The translations under genes and the position numbers were made by a program. A model generated the notes under the pieces. That model ran no database searches. It was not told the origin of the DNA and saw only the letters and a list, made by a program, of their open reading frames with translations. Shown here in pieces: positions 1 to 11,194 of a stretch of 64,000 nt of DNA (positions are counted from its first letter, which is position 1; each line of letters begins with the position of its first letter). The DNA is from Chamaea fasciata (taxonomy: Eukaryota; Chordata; Aves; Passeriformes; Sylviidae): the NCBI GenBank assembly GCA_029207755.1, contig JARCOQ010000017.1, positions 3,794,945 to 3,858,944 on the forward strand, written 5' to 3'.

Positions 1-820
1 CAAGAAAGACCTAAAGATTGAACATACACCCTTGATTTATTGCCTTTAAAAAAATAATTAGGATTCATATTGGGAATTGTTAGCTTTTAGTACTTACAAC
101 AGTTTTTTTAGCTATTGCCTTATTTCTGCAGGATTCTCAATATGCCTCCCCACATACTTACCTACATGTGCATTCCATATGTGCTTCTTTCCCTTCTCCA
201 ATGTGATTAGTGCAGTATTTTTTCTCTTTCTCTCTGTCTTTCAGATACAGAGCTATAGGATTACACATTGCTGGGCTTTAATTAAGATGTACAGACGGGT
301 GTGATGGATAGAGCCATAACAAGGAAACATTTATCACAAGCCAGGATTAAGATTTTGATAGTTTTTTGTACCAAAGCTGGGATGTGGAGTTTTGATGTTG
401 ATCCACCCTGGTCTTTGTACATGGCACGGATCTGTGACACCATTCCTGACTTCCCATACAGAGCTCCCAATCCCTGGCAGATTTAAGCAATTAGTGCTGC
501 AGAGCATGATCTTGGTCTGATCCCCTGTTCCTGTATGGTGCCCATGAGAAAAGGGATCCACACACTCTTAGTGCTGTGGTGGTGCTCTTGGCACAAACCA
601 AAGGACAATGGTGTGTGCCTGGGGTCACACCCCAGTTTTCCATATGCTCAGCACCCAAGCCTATCCAGGAGGATTCCTTTGGCTGCTGCTATTTTCTCTT
701 TCCATATTATTATTTTTCATGCCACAGTTACTGTCCACACGTGCTTAAATAGCCATTTCTGGGACTGCATGGTGAACCAGACAGGTAAAAGGAAAAACAT
801 CTTTCTAACAATGCTGTATC
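1..820. other. Non-coding flank, nothing recognised
   Basis: AT-rich sequence with only short ORFs. No exon, RNA gene or repeat that I can name. Confidence 0.6.
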
Positions 821-1035
821 ATGTTAGAATTACAAAATAATTAAGATTTTAGAGGAAACCTTTGAAAATCATCTGATCCAATTTCGAAGCTACCTTCAAA
901 GCTAGAGAAAATTTCAAGTTGTGATCAGGTTGCTCAGGACCTTGCCCTATTACATTTTGAAAATTTCCACAGCTCCTCTCAGGTTCTAAGTCCTGTGACT
1001 GACCATCCTCACCTGAAAGAATTTTCTCTGCTGTA
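821..1035 (-). mobile_element. Old CR1 LINE fragment (3' end)
   Basis: Read on the minus strand it contains GGATCAGATGATTTTCAAAGG followed by degenerate TTAATTATT.TG-type terminal octamers, and further in a diverged GTGAGGATGGTCAGTCAC and GAGCTGTGGAAATTTTCAAAA. These follow the order of the CR1 3' untranslated region. It is strongly diverged and has no coding capacity. Confidence 0.7.
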
Positions 1036-4000
1036 ACCTGTCGCTGGTCATTGATGGGCCTCCAAGAGCCACCCCAGCCCATGGCCAGGCATAAGGCCAC
1101 TGGACAGTCCCTGCAGCCTCTGCCCCAGGCTGGACAAACGTGGCTCTCTCAGGCTCTGACTCAGGTTTGTTCAGCACCTCAGGGCCCTGAGCAGTACCTG
1201 GAACTCTGTATGAGTTCAGCAGTAACTTTTTCGAGTTTGGCTCCCTCTCAAGCCCCAAAACATGATCTCACAAGTGAATACAGGCTACAACCACTTCCTT
1301 GCCCCCCTGGCAGCTTTCTCCGTGCAGAGAGCATTTGGCTCCATTGACAGAAAGGAAGGAGCAGCCAAATTCACAAGTGTAGGGATGCCTAGAACGTAAG
1401 TTTCCACTGAGACTTTATTCAAAACTTAGTGAAAAATAACAGAATCTTTCCTGCCTTTACCCAGTGTTCATTGAGATCATCACTAGGGCCAAATCCTTCA
1501 TGCCTGGGGCTTATCTGCATGAACACCTTTAACTCAGAACAAGGTGCATCAAAGCAAAAAAGTACTTTATAAGTGCTTTGATCAAAATGTGTCAAAATGA
1601 ACCATCAATCTTCTCTTAATCACAAATCCTACTTCCCCAAAAGGGGGTGGATTTTTCCCTAGGGATATGAAAGCCCTGTAGAAGGGATAGAATGGAATTC
1701 TGCAGTTCTTTGTGTTGCTGCCATCTCACAGGGTGGGAAATAACTGGGCACATTGGCATAACTACGGTGCAGAGGCTGGGACTGTGCCTGACCACAAGCT
1801 GAACCTGGGACACACAACACCACACTGGCACCAGAACAGCAGCAAGAGCATTAATGGGTTTGAGGAACAGTATTGCATGAAACACATGGGAAGTAATCCC
1901 TCTTTTTCTTCTGCTGTACCATGCCTAAAAAGAATGCTCAGCAAATAAGGAAAGAGCCCAGAAGAACAATAAAGACGGTGAAACATCTCAAAAATGTGCT
2001 TGTGAGAGGCAGAGTCAAAATATGAAATTTTCTGCCCATGGTTTTCCACATTTTCTAGTCCTTACACAGATATTTTTTGATTTATTTTGCAATTCTCCCA
2101 TGCTAGGCTCCTCTTTCAATCAAATTAAAATTATACTAACATTTAATTAATTTAAATTTAATAAACACTCTTCGCTACTTTTTGCTGCACTTGCATGAAT
2201 ATGTGCATATGTGGTTTAAAAAATAATTGTCTACACAATTATTTCAAACACTTCTGCAGGCAGAGGAAAGCTGGTTTAATGTAAAGAACAGACAGTGGGG
2301 GAGGACACACAAGGGCAACAGTCGTCAGCTGTGTTTAAAGTGCAAAAAGAAAGGCAGTAATTGTTTTCTCTCTTGGCTACTTGAATAGCCTCAAATTACA
2401 AAAAATGTCACTCAAGCCAAACACTGCTTCAAGGTTTTCTTCTGATGAACTTGATGTCCATAAGAAAGTGAGCAAGGAAAATGAAACTCAGGAGGATGAA
2501 GACAACAGAATCCCAGTGATGCTGTAAGAAACACACTTTCTGGTACAGCTTCACTGCATTCTGCTCTCTCTGGGTCTAAAAACCGAATGTGGCCACCATA
2601 TGTCAGAATGCTTCTCACACCCACGAGTTTACAAACAGCTTTTGATTCACAGGATTTCTGACATGGATTAGGAAATCTGAAGATACCCATGTTGTTGTGC
2701 TTCCCCCTTGCACGAGGCCTTTCCATTCATACATGCAAAAGGAACAAAGGTTTCAGATTTTGGCTAATCACAACAAGCTTGTTAATGATGGAGCAGCCTA
2801 AATTAGGAGCATTTAAACCACCAGAAATTTAGAGACACCTCAACAGTCTTCCACGAGAAGTCAGATGGTTTAGGGATGAGCCATTCAGTGCTAAGTCTAC
2901 CTGTTGTAGAAGATTGGATGGCAGACTGAAGAACTAATTAAAACTGCCGTGAAAAAGGGTCTTTGTTTACACTCCTGGCTCACAGCAGCTGCAGGGGGAC
3001 TCTCCTGTGACAGTGGGGGACCCGAGTCCTGATGGGACACCTGAAAAAACGGGGCACTGTTTGCTGTGCATCTTAAGGATGTGTTTGCAGAAGACGTTTC
3101 AGAATTAAAAAAATCCTTTCCCTCCCTGCAATACCAAGATGTGTCTAAATTTCAAATATTTCTGTGAGCTTCGTGGAAAGCTGCTGTTCTCAGCAAAACC
3201 CAGCATTGCACAGGTAAACCCCATAAGCCCATTACTTCCTTGGCAAACCACTCAAAGACAAGATAGGACTTATTTCTTTGTGTCAAGTCAGACTGTTTCA
3301 CCTTTCATCTTGAAGAGAGATGCAGAAACTGATAAATGCAATCTGCTGAAGGAGATACTTGTGAATTCATCCTTCTCTAAAGCCACTGGGAGGCTGGCTT
3401 TAGAGGCTGGAGGTTAATTGCAGAAGCATCATCATTTAACTTTTCAGAAAAGAAGATCATAAAGTGATGAACACTTAAAAGGTTCTTTAAAGCAAAACCT
3501 CTGGTTACAGTTCTGGTATTTTGTTCTTATACCATGCTGCCATTTTTTAAATTAGGAGAAACCACTGAATACATTATCTCACTTCAGCATTCATATAAAT
3601 TGTCAAAACATAATAAAGGACACTTAAAACCAGCTCTGTAACATGTCTGTAGCAAAGCAAAAAACAACTTTAAAAAAATGCAAGCTTTAAAAAATGGGTA
3701 ACAGAAGAAACAGTGTTCATAACAAGCTTCAAATAAATAGAATTGATTTATGAGACTGTAATTTAGAGAGAATTTCAGAACCAATCAACAAGTCACGTTG
3801 TCTGTTCATTCCTAAATACTAGAAGACATTAATTGAAAAATGATGCTAGAGAGAGGTAAACCTCACACAACTTCAAATACATTAGCAATGCAGAGTCTAT
3901 TGATTTTTTTGCTAGTACATTATCTCTCCCATTTAAAATTGTTTTAAGCATACAAGTGTATTAGCATCTTGAATAATGAAGTTCCTTCCTGATCTCTGCA

Positions 4001-5489
4001 TAAACCAAATTAAATTATTGGAGGGCACAGGAAGACCTTAGAGCCACATCTCTCCCCTCAGGATGTTTCTAAGAATGATACAGGAACATGCATTGTATTT
4101 TTATTTGTTTCCCAAACAGGTAAAGAAAGGCTTCTTCAGGAAACGAAGAAATTCAAGATATTTAAAGCGTGGTGATAACAACAAAAGAGAGAGTCGAGTC
4201 TTTCAGCCTTTCATCCCCAATCAGGAGAGTTGAAGGAGTGATTTTACCTTGTTCAAAACACCTGACATAGGCCAGGACTGCAAATCTACACAGGGACAAC
4301 CCTGACACCAGAACAGTGGACATGGAGACACAAAAGGCTGATGGCGTTTTTCAATATTGCTTTCTCTGAAGCGTTTAATTTTCAACAACATGTTATTTTA
4401 AAAACCAAGATTTGGACTCTGATGCTGCAGGTGTTGACCTGACCTGTGGGAGGTGATGTCAGTGAGCAGAGGTTTAGTGCCTGAGGGCTCCGATGGGAAT
4501 GAGCGGGCTGGGAATGCTGCACCACGGAAAGGGACGGCTGGAGGCCTAAATGGGGCACCCCAAAGCAGCCCAGGAGCAGGGGCAGTGAGGCAATTTGTTT
4601 AGGAATTGTCACACTCCTGAGCAGTGTTTGTCAGGGGGGAGAGTGGAATCACCACGAGTTTGGCAATTCAAAATCCCTCAAGCAGAGCAACTAACATTTG
4701 GAGATGCTCCTCCAGCAGGGACTGCCCTCCACAGCCTGTCTATAGGGGCCACAAAAAGCAGTTTTATGGAAAATCAAGTAAATAAAGACTTTCCACACTT
4801 GTATTGGCATTATATCAATTTCAAGCCATTGTTGTCAGGGGAATCTCTCCACAGGAGAATCCCTTTGCTCTCAGAATATTCTTTCCAGGCCTTGGTTGCC
4901 ACTGAACTCCAAAAGGTTGATGAGGTTACAAGGTACAGATGCACTTCCCACCCATATATCTAGGACAAACAACTCTTACCATAAAACGGATTTAAATATA
5001 TATATAAAATGGTAAATGCAGCCGCCAACACTCAGTTAATAGTTTTAACTTTGGAAACAAACCAAAACCATCTGTGTTTGTAACAATACCTGCCCCTCCT
5101 AAAACCAGAAGACAAAGCCTAACTCAGAACTGAGAAGGGCGTTCATTAAAAAAGCAATAAGCAAGAACCCTTACAGAAGATTAGCTGTAATGTAGTGTAA
5201 TGATGGAAAAGGACCAATTTATATAACAATTTTACAAGTCTCTTGAAAATTTTTTTTTTGTTATTTTTCCAAATGCCTAACAAGGTCTTGCTCTTTCATA
5301 CTTAGAGCCTGATTTCAGATTATTTTACTGAGAACCACTAACAAACACAGGCACTGGGAAAAGTGCTCATGTGTGGATGAATACAAAATGAAATACATTT
5401 TCCAACACTTGGTTCTGAAATATTTTGACTGGCTTTGACTAATTTTCAGGAACAGACACTCAGAAAACTCCCTCCAGATCATATCCAAG
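1036..5489. other. Non-coding upstream DNA
   Basis: Ordinary AT-rich sequence. ORFs of up to 122 codons (4595-4963) have no family signature and no splice context that supports a gene. No repeat is recognised. Confidence 0.6.
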
Positions 5490-5632
5490 CCCTGTCCGGG
5501 CAGTGTGTCCAGTGCTCAGTCACCTGGACAAGACAGAAATTCTTCCTCATGTTCAGGTGGAACTTCCTGGGCATCACTTTCTGCCCCTTGCCTCTTGTCT
5601 TATTACTTGGCACCACGGAGAAGAAGATTTAG
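5490..5632 (-). mobile_element. CR1 LINE fragment (3' UTR part)
   Basis: On the minus strand the order is GTGGTGCCAAGTAATAAGAC, GGAAGTTCCACCTGAACATG, AGGAAGAATTTC and TGACTGAGCACTGGA, which is the CR1 3' UTR order. The terminal octamers are not seen beyond about 5490, so the 3' end is lost or decayed. Short ORFs here are only CR1 sequence. Confidence 0.85.
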
Positions 5633-8456
5633 TTTACTTTGTCAGGATGTTTTTCATTAGTGCATCCCTAGAGGCACTAAATGACTAATTTTACAGACTT
5701 TGTTGAAACTCCTTGAGTTATTCAGTGAAAGGAAGGCTCTCAGAAATGACTCCAAGCATTTCACTCTCCCGAGTCAAAGTTCCTTCTCTTTCACTGGGCT
5801 TCAGATCAGAATCTAAAAACTAAATTCTCTTCAAGAAAACTCACAGTTCAAAAACCATTGTTTATGAGTTTGTTAAGGAATCTTCACCCAGATCCAAAAA
5901 TATTTCCCTCTCGGGATATCCATCTATATTAGCAGATCCTAGTCAACGTTTTAAATTTAATTCCAGAATTTTTCTGTATTTTGTTTTTTCTCTTCTGCTC
6001 TAAGGCATCCATTTAATCCAAATGTAGCCCAAGCAAGTATCTATCCTTGCAAATAGGCTGATCCATGTGATGGGATTTTCAAAGGTAGCTAACAAAGCTT
6101 GGGAGCACACATTCCTCATGCTGTTAACAGCTGGAAGCTTTGAAAAGACCCTCCCCTGAAGCCAATGTTCCTACAACATTAACATCATAAATAAGGCACT
6201 GCCTGATTCCCCAGCACTGCTTCGGAAGTAGCCTTAAAAAAACTGCTGTGCCACAAAAGCAGCTGCAGTTAGATTTTTTTCTTCTAGTATTTACAATATA
6301 TGTTCACTCAATAAACACAGCTTATGTCAAGAAGCGTGGACATACATTGTCCAACGTAACTGCTGCTGGTTTGAGAGCAAGAGAGTCCAATCAGCATTCA
6401 AAGGCAATTTAAAATGTCATTTAGTCATAATCTTAAAAGCTGCAAACTGGAAAACTTTTAAAAAACATTGCAAAGGATTTCAGAAAGCTAAAATGTGAAC
6501 AAATTTGCAATTGTGGATTTGGGAAGAACATGCTCTTGGTGCTGGAAATGGCAAACTCCTTAGCCTAATGAGAAAAAAAACCCAAACAACAAAAAACAAA
6601 CCAATCCAAAAGTAAATACAACCCCTTCAGAAGAAAACATTACAAAATATCACCAAGTACATCCAGCAGTACCAGTGACAGCCTGAATGGACCCTACCAA
6701 AGCACATCTGTACGAATCCAGCACCTCTGAGTCTCTGTGAGACACAGGAAGCACTGATTCAAGACCCAGATGAATCTGTTTCATAATGTCTAAATATATT
6801 TATTTAATATCATGTCTGAATCATTCATGGTGTGTTATAAAAACGCTCATTCAGAGCTGCAATTAAAGCCCAGTCATGGCAGTAACACAAGTCCAGAATG
6901 TGCACGTGGGTTTTGCATTTTTGCAAAGGAAAAAGAGCAAACGGATGAGCTGAAACTGCTCAGTGGGATTAACTGAGAAATGAATGATAAGGAATTAAAG
7001 TTTCAAATGTGCTGCCACCGGCCAGAGTAGCTTCCAAATCCATAGTAATCTTATAATACTTTATTATTCCAATTCACAGAACAAATATCTACAAAGAATT
7101 CTCCCACACACAGAACTTATGCCTTATGGGGAAGGTTTTTCTCATGACTGGTCCAATTCAAACCAAATGGCAAAGCAGGAAATTAGGGTCAGAAAATTAT
7201 AATAGAACAATAAAAGAGGGTGCTGTCCTGTAAGCTACACCCCAATTAAGTTATTTTTACAGATGGGACCTAAACAAACACTCAAGGAGTTTATCAGTGA
7301 ATTTACTGGGAAATCAAAACCAAAAAGTCCTTTCATGAGGCTGCCACATTTAAACAGAACTTCCATCCTTACAGAGATCCTGACTCACGCTGCTCTTGGA
7401 ACCTGCTCTGTAAATGCTTTCAGAATCCTAACTTTGCCAAAGCTTTGGGAGCCACCTCTCTCTGAGAGAGCTGCTGTTCCCACTGCTACGAGAAAATAAT
7501 TTGCTTAGCCAAGTGCAGAATTTTTAGTTTCCTAATTCTGATACTTTTGGCTGTGTCTGCAGCTGCCTCCTCCTCTGTGGCTACTGAGGGTAACGTTACC
7601 CACTGCAGCTTAGCAGCAGCGCAGGGAAGGAGGCTCTGGCTGACACATAGTGGGGCCTTTTGTTCAGAAGTTATTTATTTTGTAGAGAAACCAGGGCTCA
7701 GTCCCATAACCTTTGTATAGTGGGATACTGTGGAGCGTTACGTTAAGAGTACAGATAATCTCTTCAGACAAATAAAAAGAGAGTATAATAACAAAAAGAA
7801 ACATTTGACAGGAATATTAAAAGCTGGGAATACATTACAGTCACTTTCAAAGACTACACACAACTTCAAGGCAAAATTTGTTACCTAATGAAATCCAGTG
7901 GCTTATTTGCATTTAAACTAAATATGTTTGGTTTATGCTGTGGGAATATTTAAGAATGATGGACTCGATGCAGGCTAACACTTGGCAGGGGGATTCAAGG
8001 AGAAACAATTGGGCAGACAAATCTGATTAAAACTGAAAATTCAGAATCGGTGCTAGAGAATTCAACTAGCTTCTCAATCTCTCTGAGAAGCCTTGGATAG
8101 ACTCCGCTCACCTTAACCAAAAATGATGTCCATACAACACTCATCAGAATTTTCTACAGCATCTGGACAGTGACCCAAAAATTGGGCAATCCACAAAAAT
8201 TTTCCTTTGAGAATATGGAATGAGCGCCTCACCCAAAAAAATCCTTCAGTAGATTATAGTGGTAGAGAGGAAGGGGAAATTAGTTGGTGTTTATTGTGCT
8301 TAGCTTAAATCAATTTTATTAAAAAATCTGTGCTTCAGTCTTTTGTGAGGATAGCAATTATAAATATTAAAAAAGAAAAAAGTCAGCTATCATTCCAACC
8401 AAGTCCTAACAGTTTCTTGTCCATTCCTGGATCTCATATCTGGCTTTTAGGGAAAA
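5633..8456. other. Non-coding upstream DNA
   Basis: AT-rich sequence with an A-rich CCC-interrupted tract near 6570-6600. No gene is seen. Confidence 0.6.
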
Positions 8457-8467
8457 TCTCTCTCTCT

Positions 8468-8519
<52 letters not shown>
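8457..8519. repeat. (TC)7 followed by a 49-T homopolymer
   Basis: Seven TC dinucleotides run straight into 49 uninterrupted T and then GTGGTGG. On the minus strand it is a long poly(A). No retroposon 3' end is recognisable beside it. The phenylalanine and lysine runs in the local ORFs come from this tract. Confidence 0.97.
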
Positions 8520-8520
<1 letters not shown>

Positions 8521-10455
8521 TGGTGGAACAAGTCTGGAAAAGGAATTTCTTGCAAGTTTAATATCTTTAATTCAGCCTTCTTTTGGCCAAGCCTGTTAAT
8601 TGTATTATCTTTTCTCACCATTTCTCATCCTGCTATTTTCTTCAGCTATTTCTTTAAAAAGTCCTAAGAAAAATTCTTCATGACTAATGAAATATTCACA
8701 GTTCATTAGCCTGAAATTTTTTCTTCTTTTTTTCCCACTCTGCTCAGATAATGAGATTTGTGACATCTGAATAAAGTATTTTCTTTGAAGGTAAATGCTC
8801 TAAATTATGCCAGTGCTGGAAATATCCCTGCTGTTTTACCTTTGGCAATCCATACCTGTAAGAAAGAAATCTGCCTAGAGAGGATGGGGTTTGCAGCACA
8901 GAAACAGTAGCTGGGGGCAGAGGCTTGTGCGAGTTGCCCTACAAAGCTTGTTGCTCTGGGAAATATGTTTCCAGAGCATTCTGATATTTATTTTTAAATC
9001 CTCTTCCCTTAATTTTAATAACAAACCTCCTTGTTTACTTTCTTCAGGCCCAACTCTTTCCTGGAATATCATTCTTCTCGCTCTGATGGATTTCTGCAGT
9101 GAACGGATGTGGCCACAGCGCAAAGCCTGGATGAGCAGCCTCTGTGGCAAATAAAAGCTGCAGGTTGTGAGTGATTTCACACCCTCCTCTTGTGCATTGT
9201 GTTGGTCTGGGCAGACACCCCCATGTCCTCAACCCAGGCCAAAGGTACCATGTGTTTGCAGTGCTTTTAGCACACACAATTCATTATTCATTAAAGGAGT
9301 TCCCACCTTTCTGCGTACCTGGCTGCCAGGTGCCCAGGAAAACAGCCAGTTGGTTTTTTCCCATATTTTTATGATGTTACATGGAGTTTCTGCAATAAGT
9401 GTGTGCCCTCTGGGTATCCTCACTGGATGCTTGCCTTCTTAATTCTGCCCTTTTGTGAAATCCAGGAATTTCCAGGCTGGATCCTTGCTCTGGCTGATGG
9501 GTCACAACACCTCTTTGAAATGTAGGCTGGAGGCCAGGCCCTGTTTGCTCATTGAGTTTTGTAACTTTTGCAGTTCTTCTCAGCTCATCCCTTCAGGCAG
9601 TTCAGACATGTTAAACTCTGCCTGTCACCCAGCAGTTACCTCCAGAACCACGAAACAGCTCCAGCTGCTCCGTGGCCGTGGGAAGAACCCTGAAGAAAGT
9701 CATCAGTGTCTCCTGAAAATGACCTGCTGGCCAAGAAGGGGCACTGAGGCAAAAGTCAAGTGTGATTGAAAATAGGAATTGAATTGAGAATTCGATTGAG
9801 AATTGAAAATATTCCAGTGGCTTGTTGTCCTCCTTGTGGAAATTTGTACTCTTGTTTCCAGCTGAAATCTCCTCAGAAGTCATGTGTACTCATTTCTGCT
9901 CGTCTTCTCCACATGACTCCTGGTAAAAAAGGGAGTCTCCATCCTCTGTTTAGCCACCCTTTAAATACTAGACCATGATAAGGTGTCCTATCGGCCTTTT
10001 TACCACCCCTGCTCTCTCAGCCCTTCCTCAGAAAGGGGGCTCCCCAGACCTCGGACGGATCACTGCAGCCAAAGGTGCCGCCCGATTAAGGAACTGCCCA
10101 AACTCAGTTAAATCAATGGGCGGCTCTACAAGAGTTTAGACCAGGATTTACAGCTCAACTCATCACAGCGTTTTAAAGTGTGAGTTTAGCTTTCCCAGCG
10201 CTGACTTTGTTACCGGTGATGACCTGACCTCAAAACAACTCGGCAGCTCTTGAGGACCTGAGCGATCAGAACACACCGGGGCACGTCCCCAGTAAAAGAA
10301 AGATGCCCCCTCAGGGCAAGGTGGGAATCTGTCAGTACTGGAATGGCAAAAACATTTTTTAAAAACCTACTTATTAAGGACAGAAAGGGTTTAATCCATC
10401 CTGGCACCCCGAACCATTCCCGCGCCATTCCTCTGTGGGAGAACGCGACCCCACA
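8520..10455. other. Non-coding, GC content rising toward the minisatellite
   Basis: Short overlapping ORFs at 8.9-9.8 kb lack recognisable products. From about 10.0 kb CpG becomes more frequent, leading into the minisatellite. No gene is called. Confidence 0.55.
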
Positions 10456-10469
10456 GCGCCACCTGGCGG
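10456..10469 (-). promoter_or_regulatory. CTCF-like motif beside the minisatellite
   Basis: On the minus strand this reads CCGCCAGGTGGCGC, which fits the CTCF core (CCASYAGRKGGC) with one mismatch at the third base. It lies about 45 bp before the minisatellite in a CpG-rich flank. It could mark a domain boundary between EDN3 and PHACTR3, but that is inferred. Confidence 0.45.
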
Positions 10470-10512
10470 CGCGGGGCCGCCCCCGAGGGACCCGAACCGC
10501 GCCCGGGGCCCG

Positions 10513-11190
10513 CGGGGACAGTCCCGGGAACCCTCGGGGACAATCCCGGGAACCCGCGGGGACAGTCCCCGGAACCCTCGGGGACAGTCCCGGGAACCCT
10601 CGGGGACAGTCCCCGGAACCCTCGGGGACAGTCCCGGGAACCCTCGGGGACAGTCCCCGGAACCCTCGGGGAGAGTCCCGGGAACCCGCGGGGACAGTCC
10701 CCGGAACCCTCGGGGACAGTCCCGGGAACCCTCGGGGACAGTCCCGGGAACCCTCGGGGACAGTCCCCGGAACCCTCGGGGACAATCCCGGGAACCCTCG
10801 GGGACAGTCCCGGGAACCCTCGGGGACAGTCCCCGGAACCCTCGGGGACAATCCCGGGAACCCTCGGGGACAGTCCCGGGAACCCTCGGGGACAGTCCCC
10901 GGAACCCTCGGGGACAGTCCCCGGAACCCTCGGGGACAATCCCGGGAACCCTCGGGGACAGTCCCGGGAACCCTCGGGGACAATCCTCGGAGCCCGCGGG
11001 GACAATCCCGGGAACCCTCGGGGACAGTCCCGGGAACCCGCGGGGACAATCCCGGGAACCCTCGGGGACAGTCCCGGGAACCCTCGGGGACAGTCCTCGG
11101 AGCCCGCGGGGACAATCCCGGGAACCCTCGGGGACAGTCCTCGGAACCCTCGGGGACAGTCCCGGGAACCCTCGGGGACAAGCCCCGGGA
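10513..11190. repeat. GC-rich 22-bp minisatellite, about 30 copies
   Basis: The unit core is GGGGACARTCCCSGGAACCC, repeated every 22 bp from 10513 to 11173 with no indel in 30 periods, then a decayed end. Main variants are G/A at the eighth base, G/C in the CCCSGG part and T/G at the end, plus a TCCTCGGAGCCCG form at units starting 10975 and 11085. Neither strand of the unit contains a stop codon, and 22 leaves remainder 1 on division by 3, so all frames stay open and read the same cyclic 22-residue peptide. The long ORFs here are therefore an arithmetic effect and not genes. Confidence 0.97.
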
Positions 11191-11194
11191 AAGG

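Noticed and set aside
7588..7601. Perfect 14-bp palindrome GGGTAACGTTACCC
   Set aside because: About four such palindromes are expected by chance in 64 kb, and it does not extend further.
8330..8621. ORFs with poly-Phe or poly-Lys
   Set aside because: They are produced by the T49 homopolymer.
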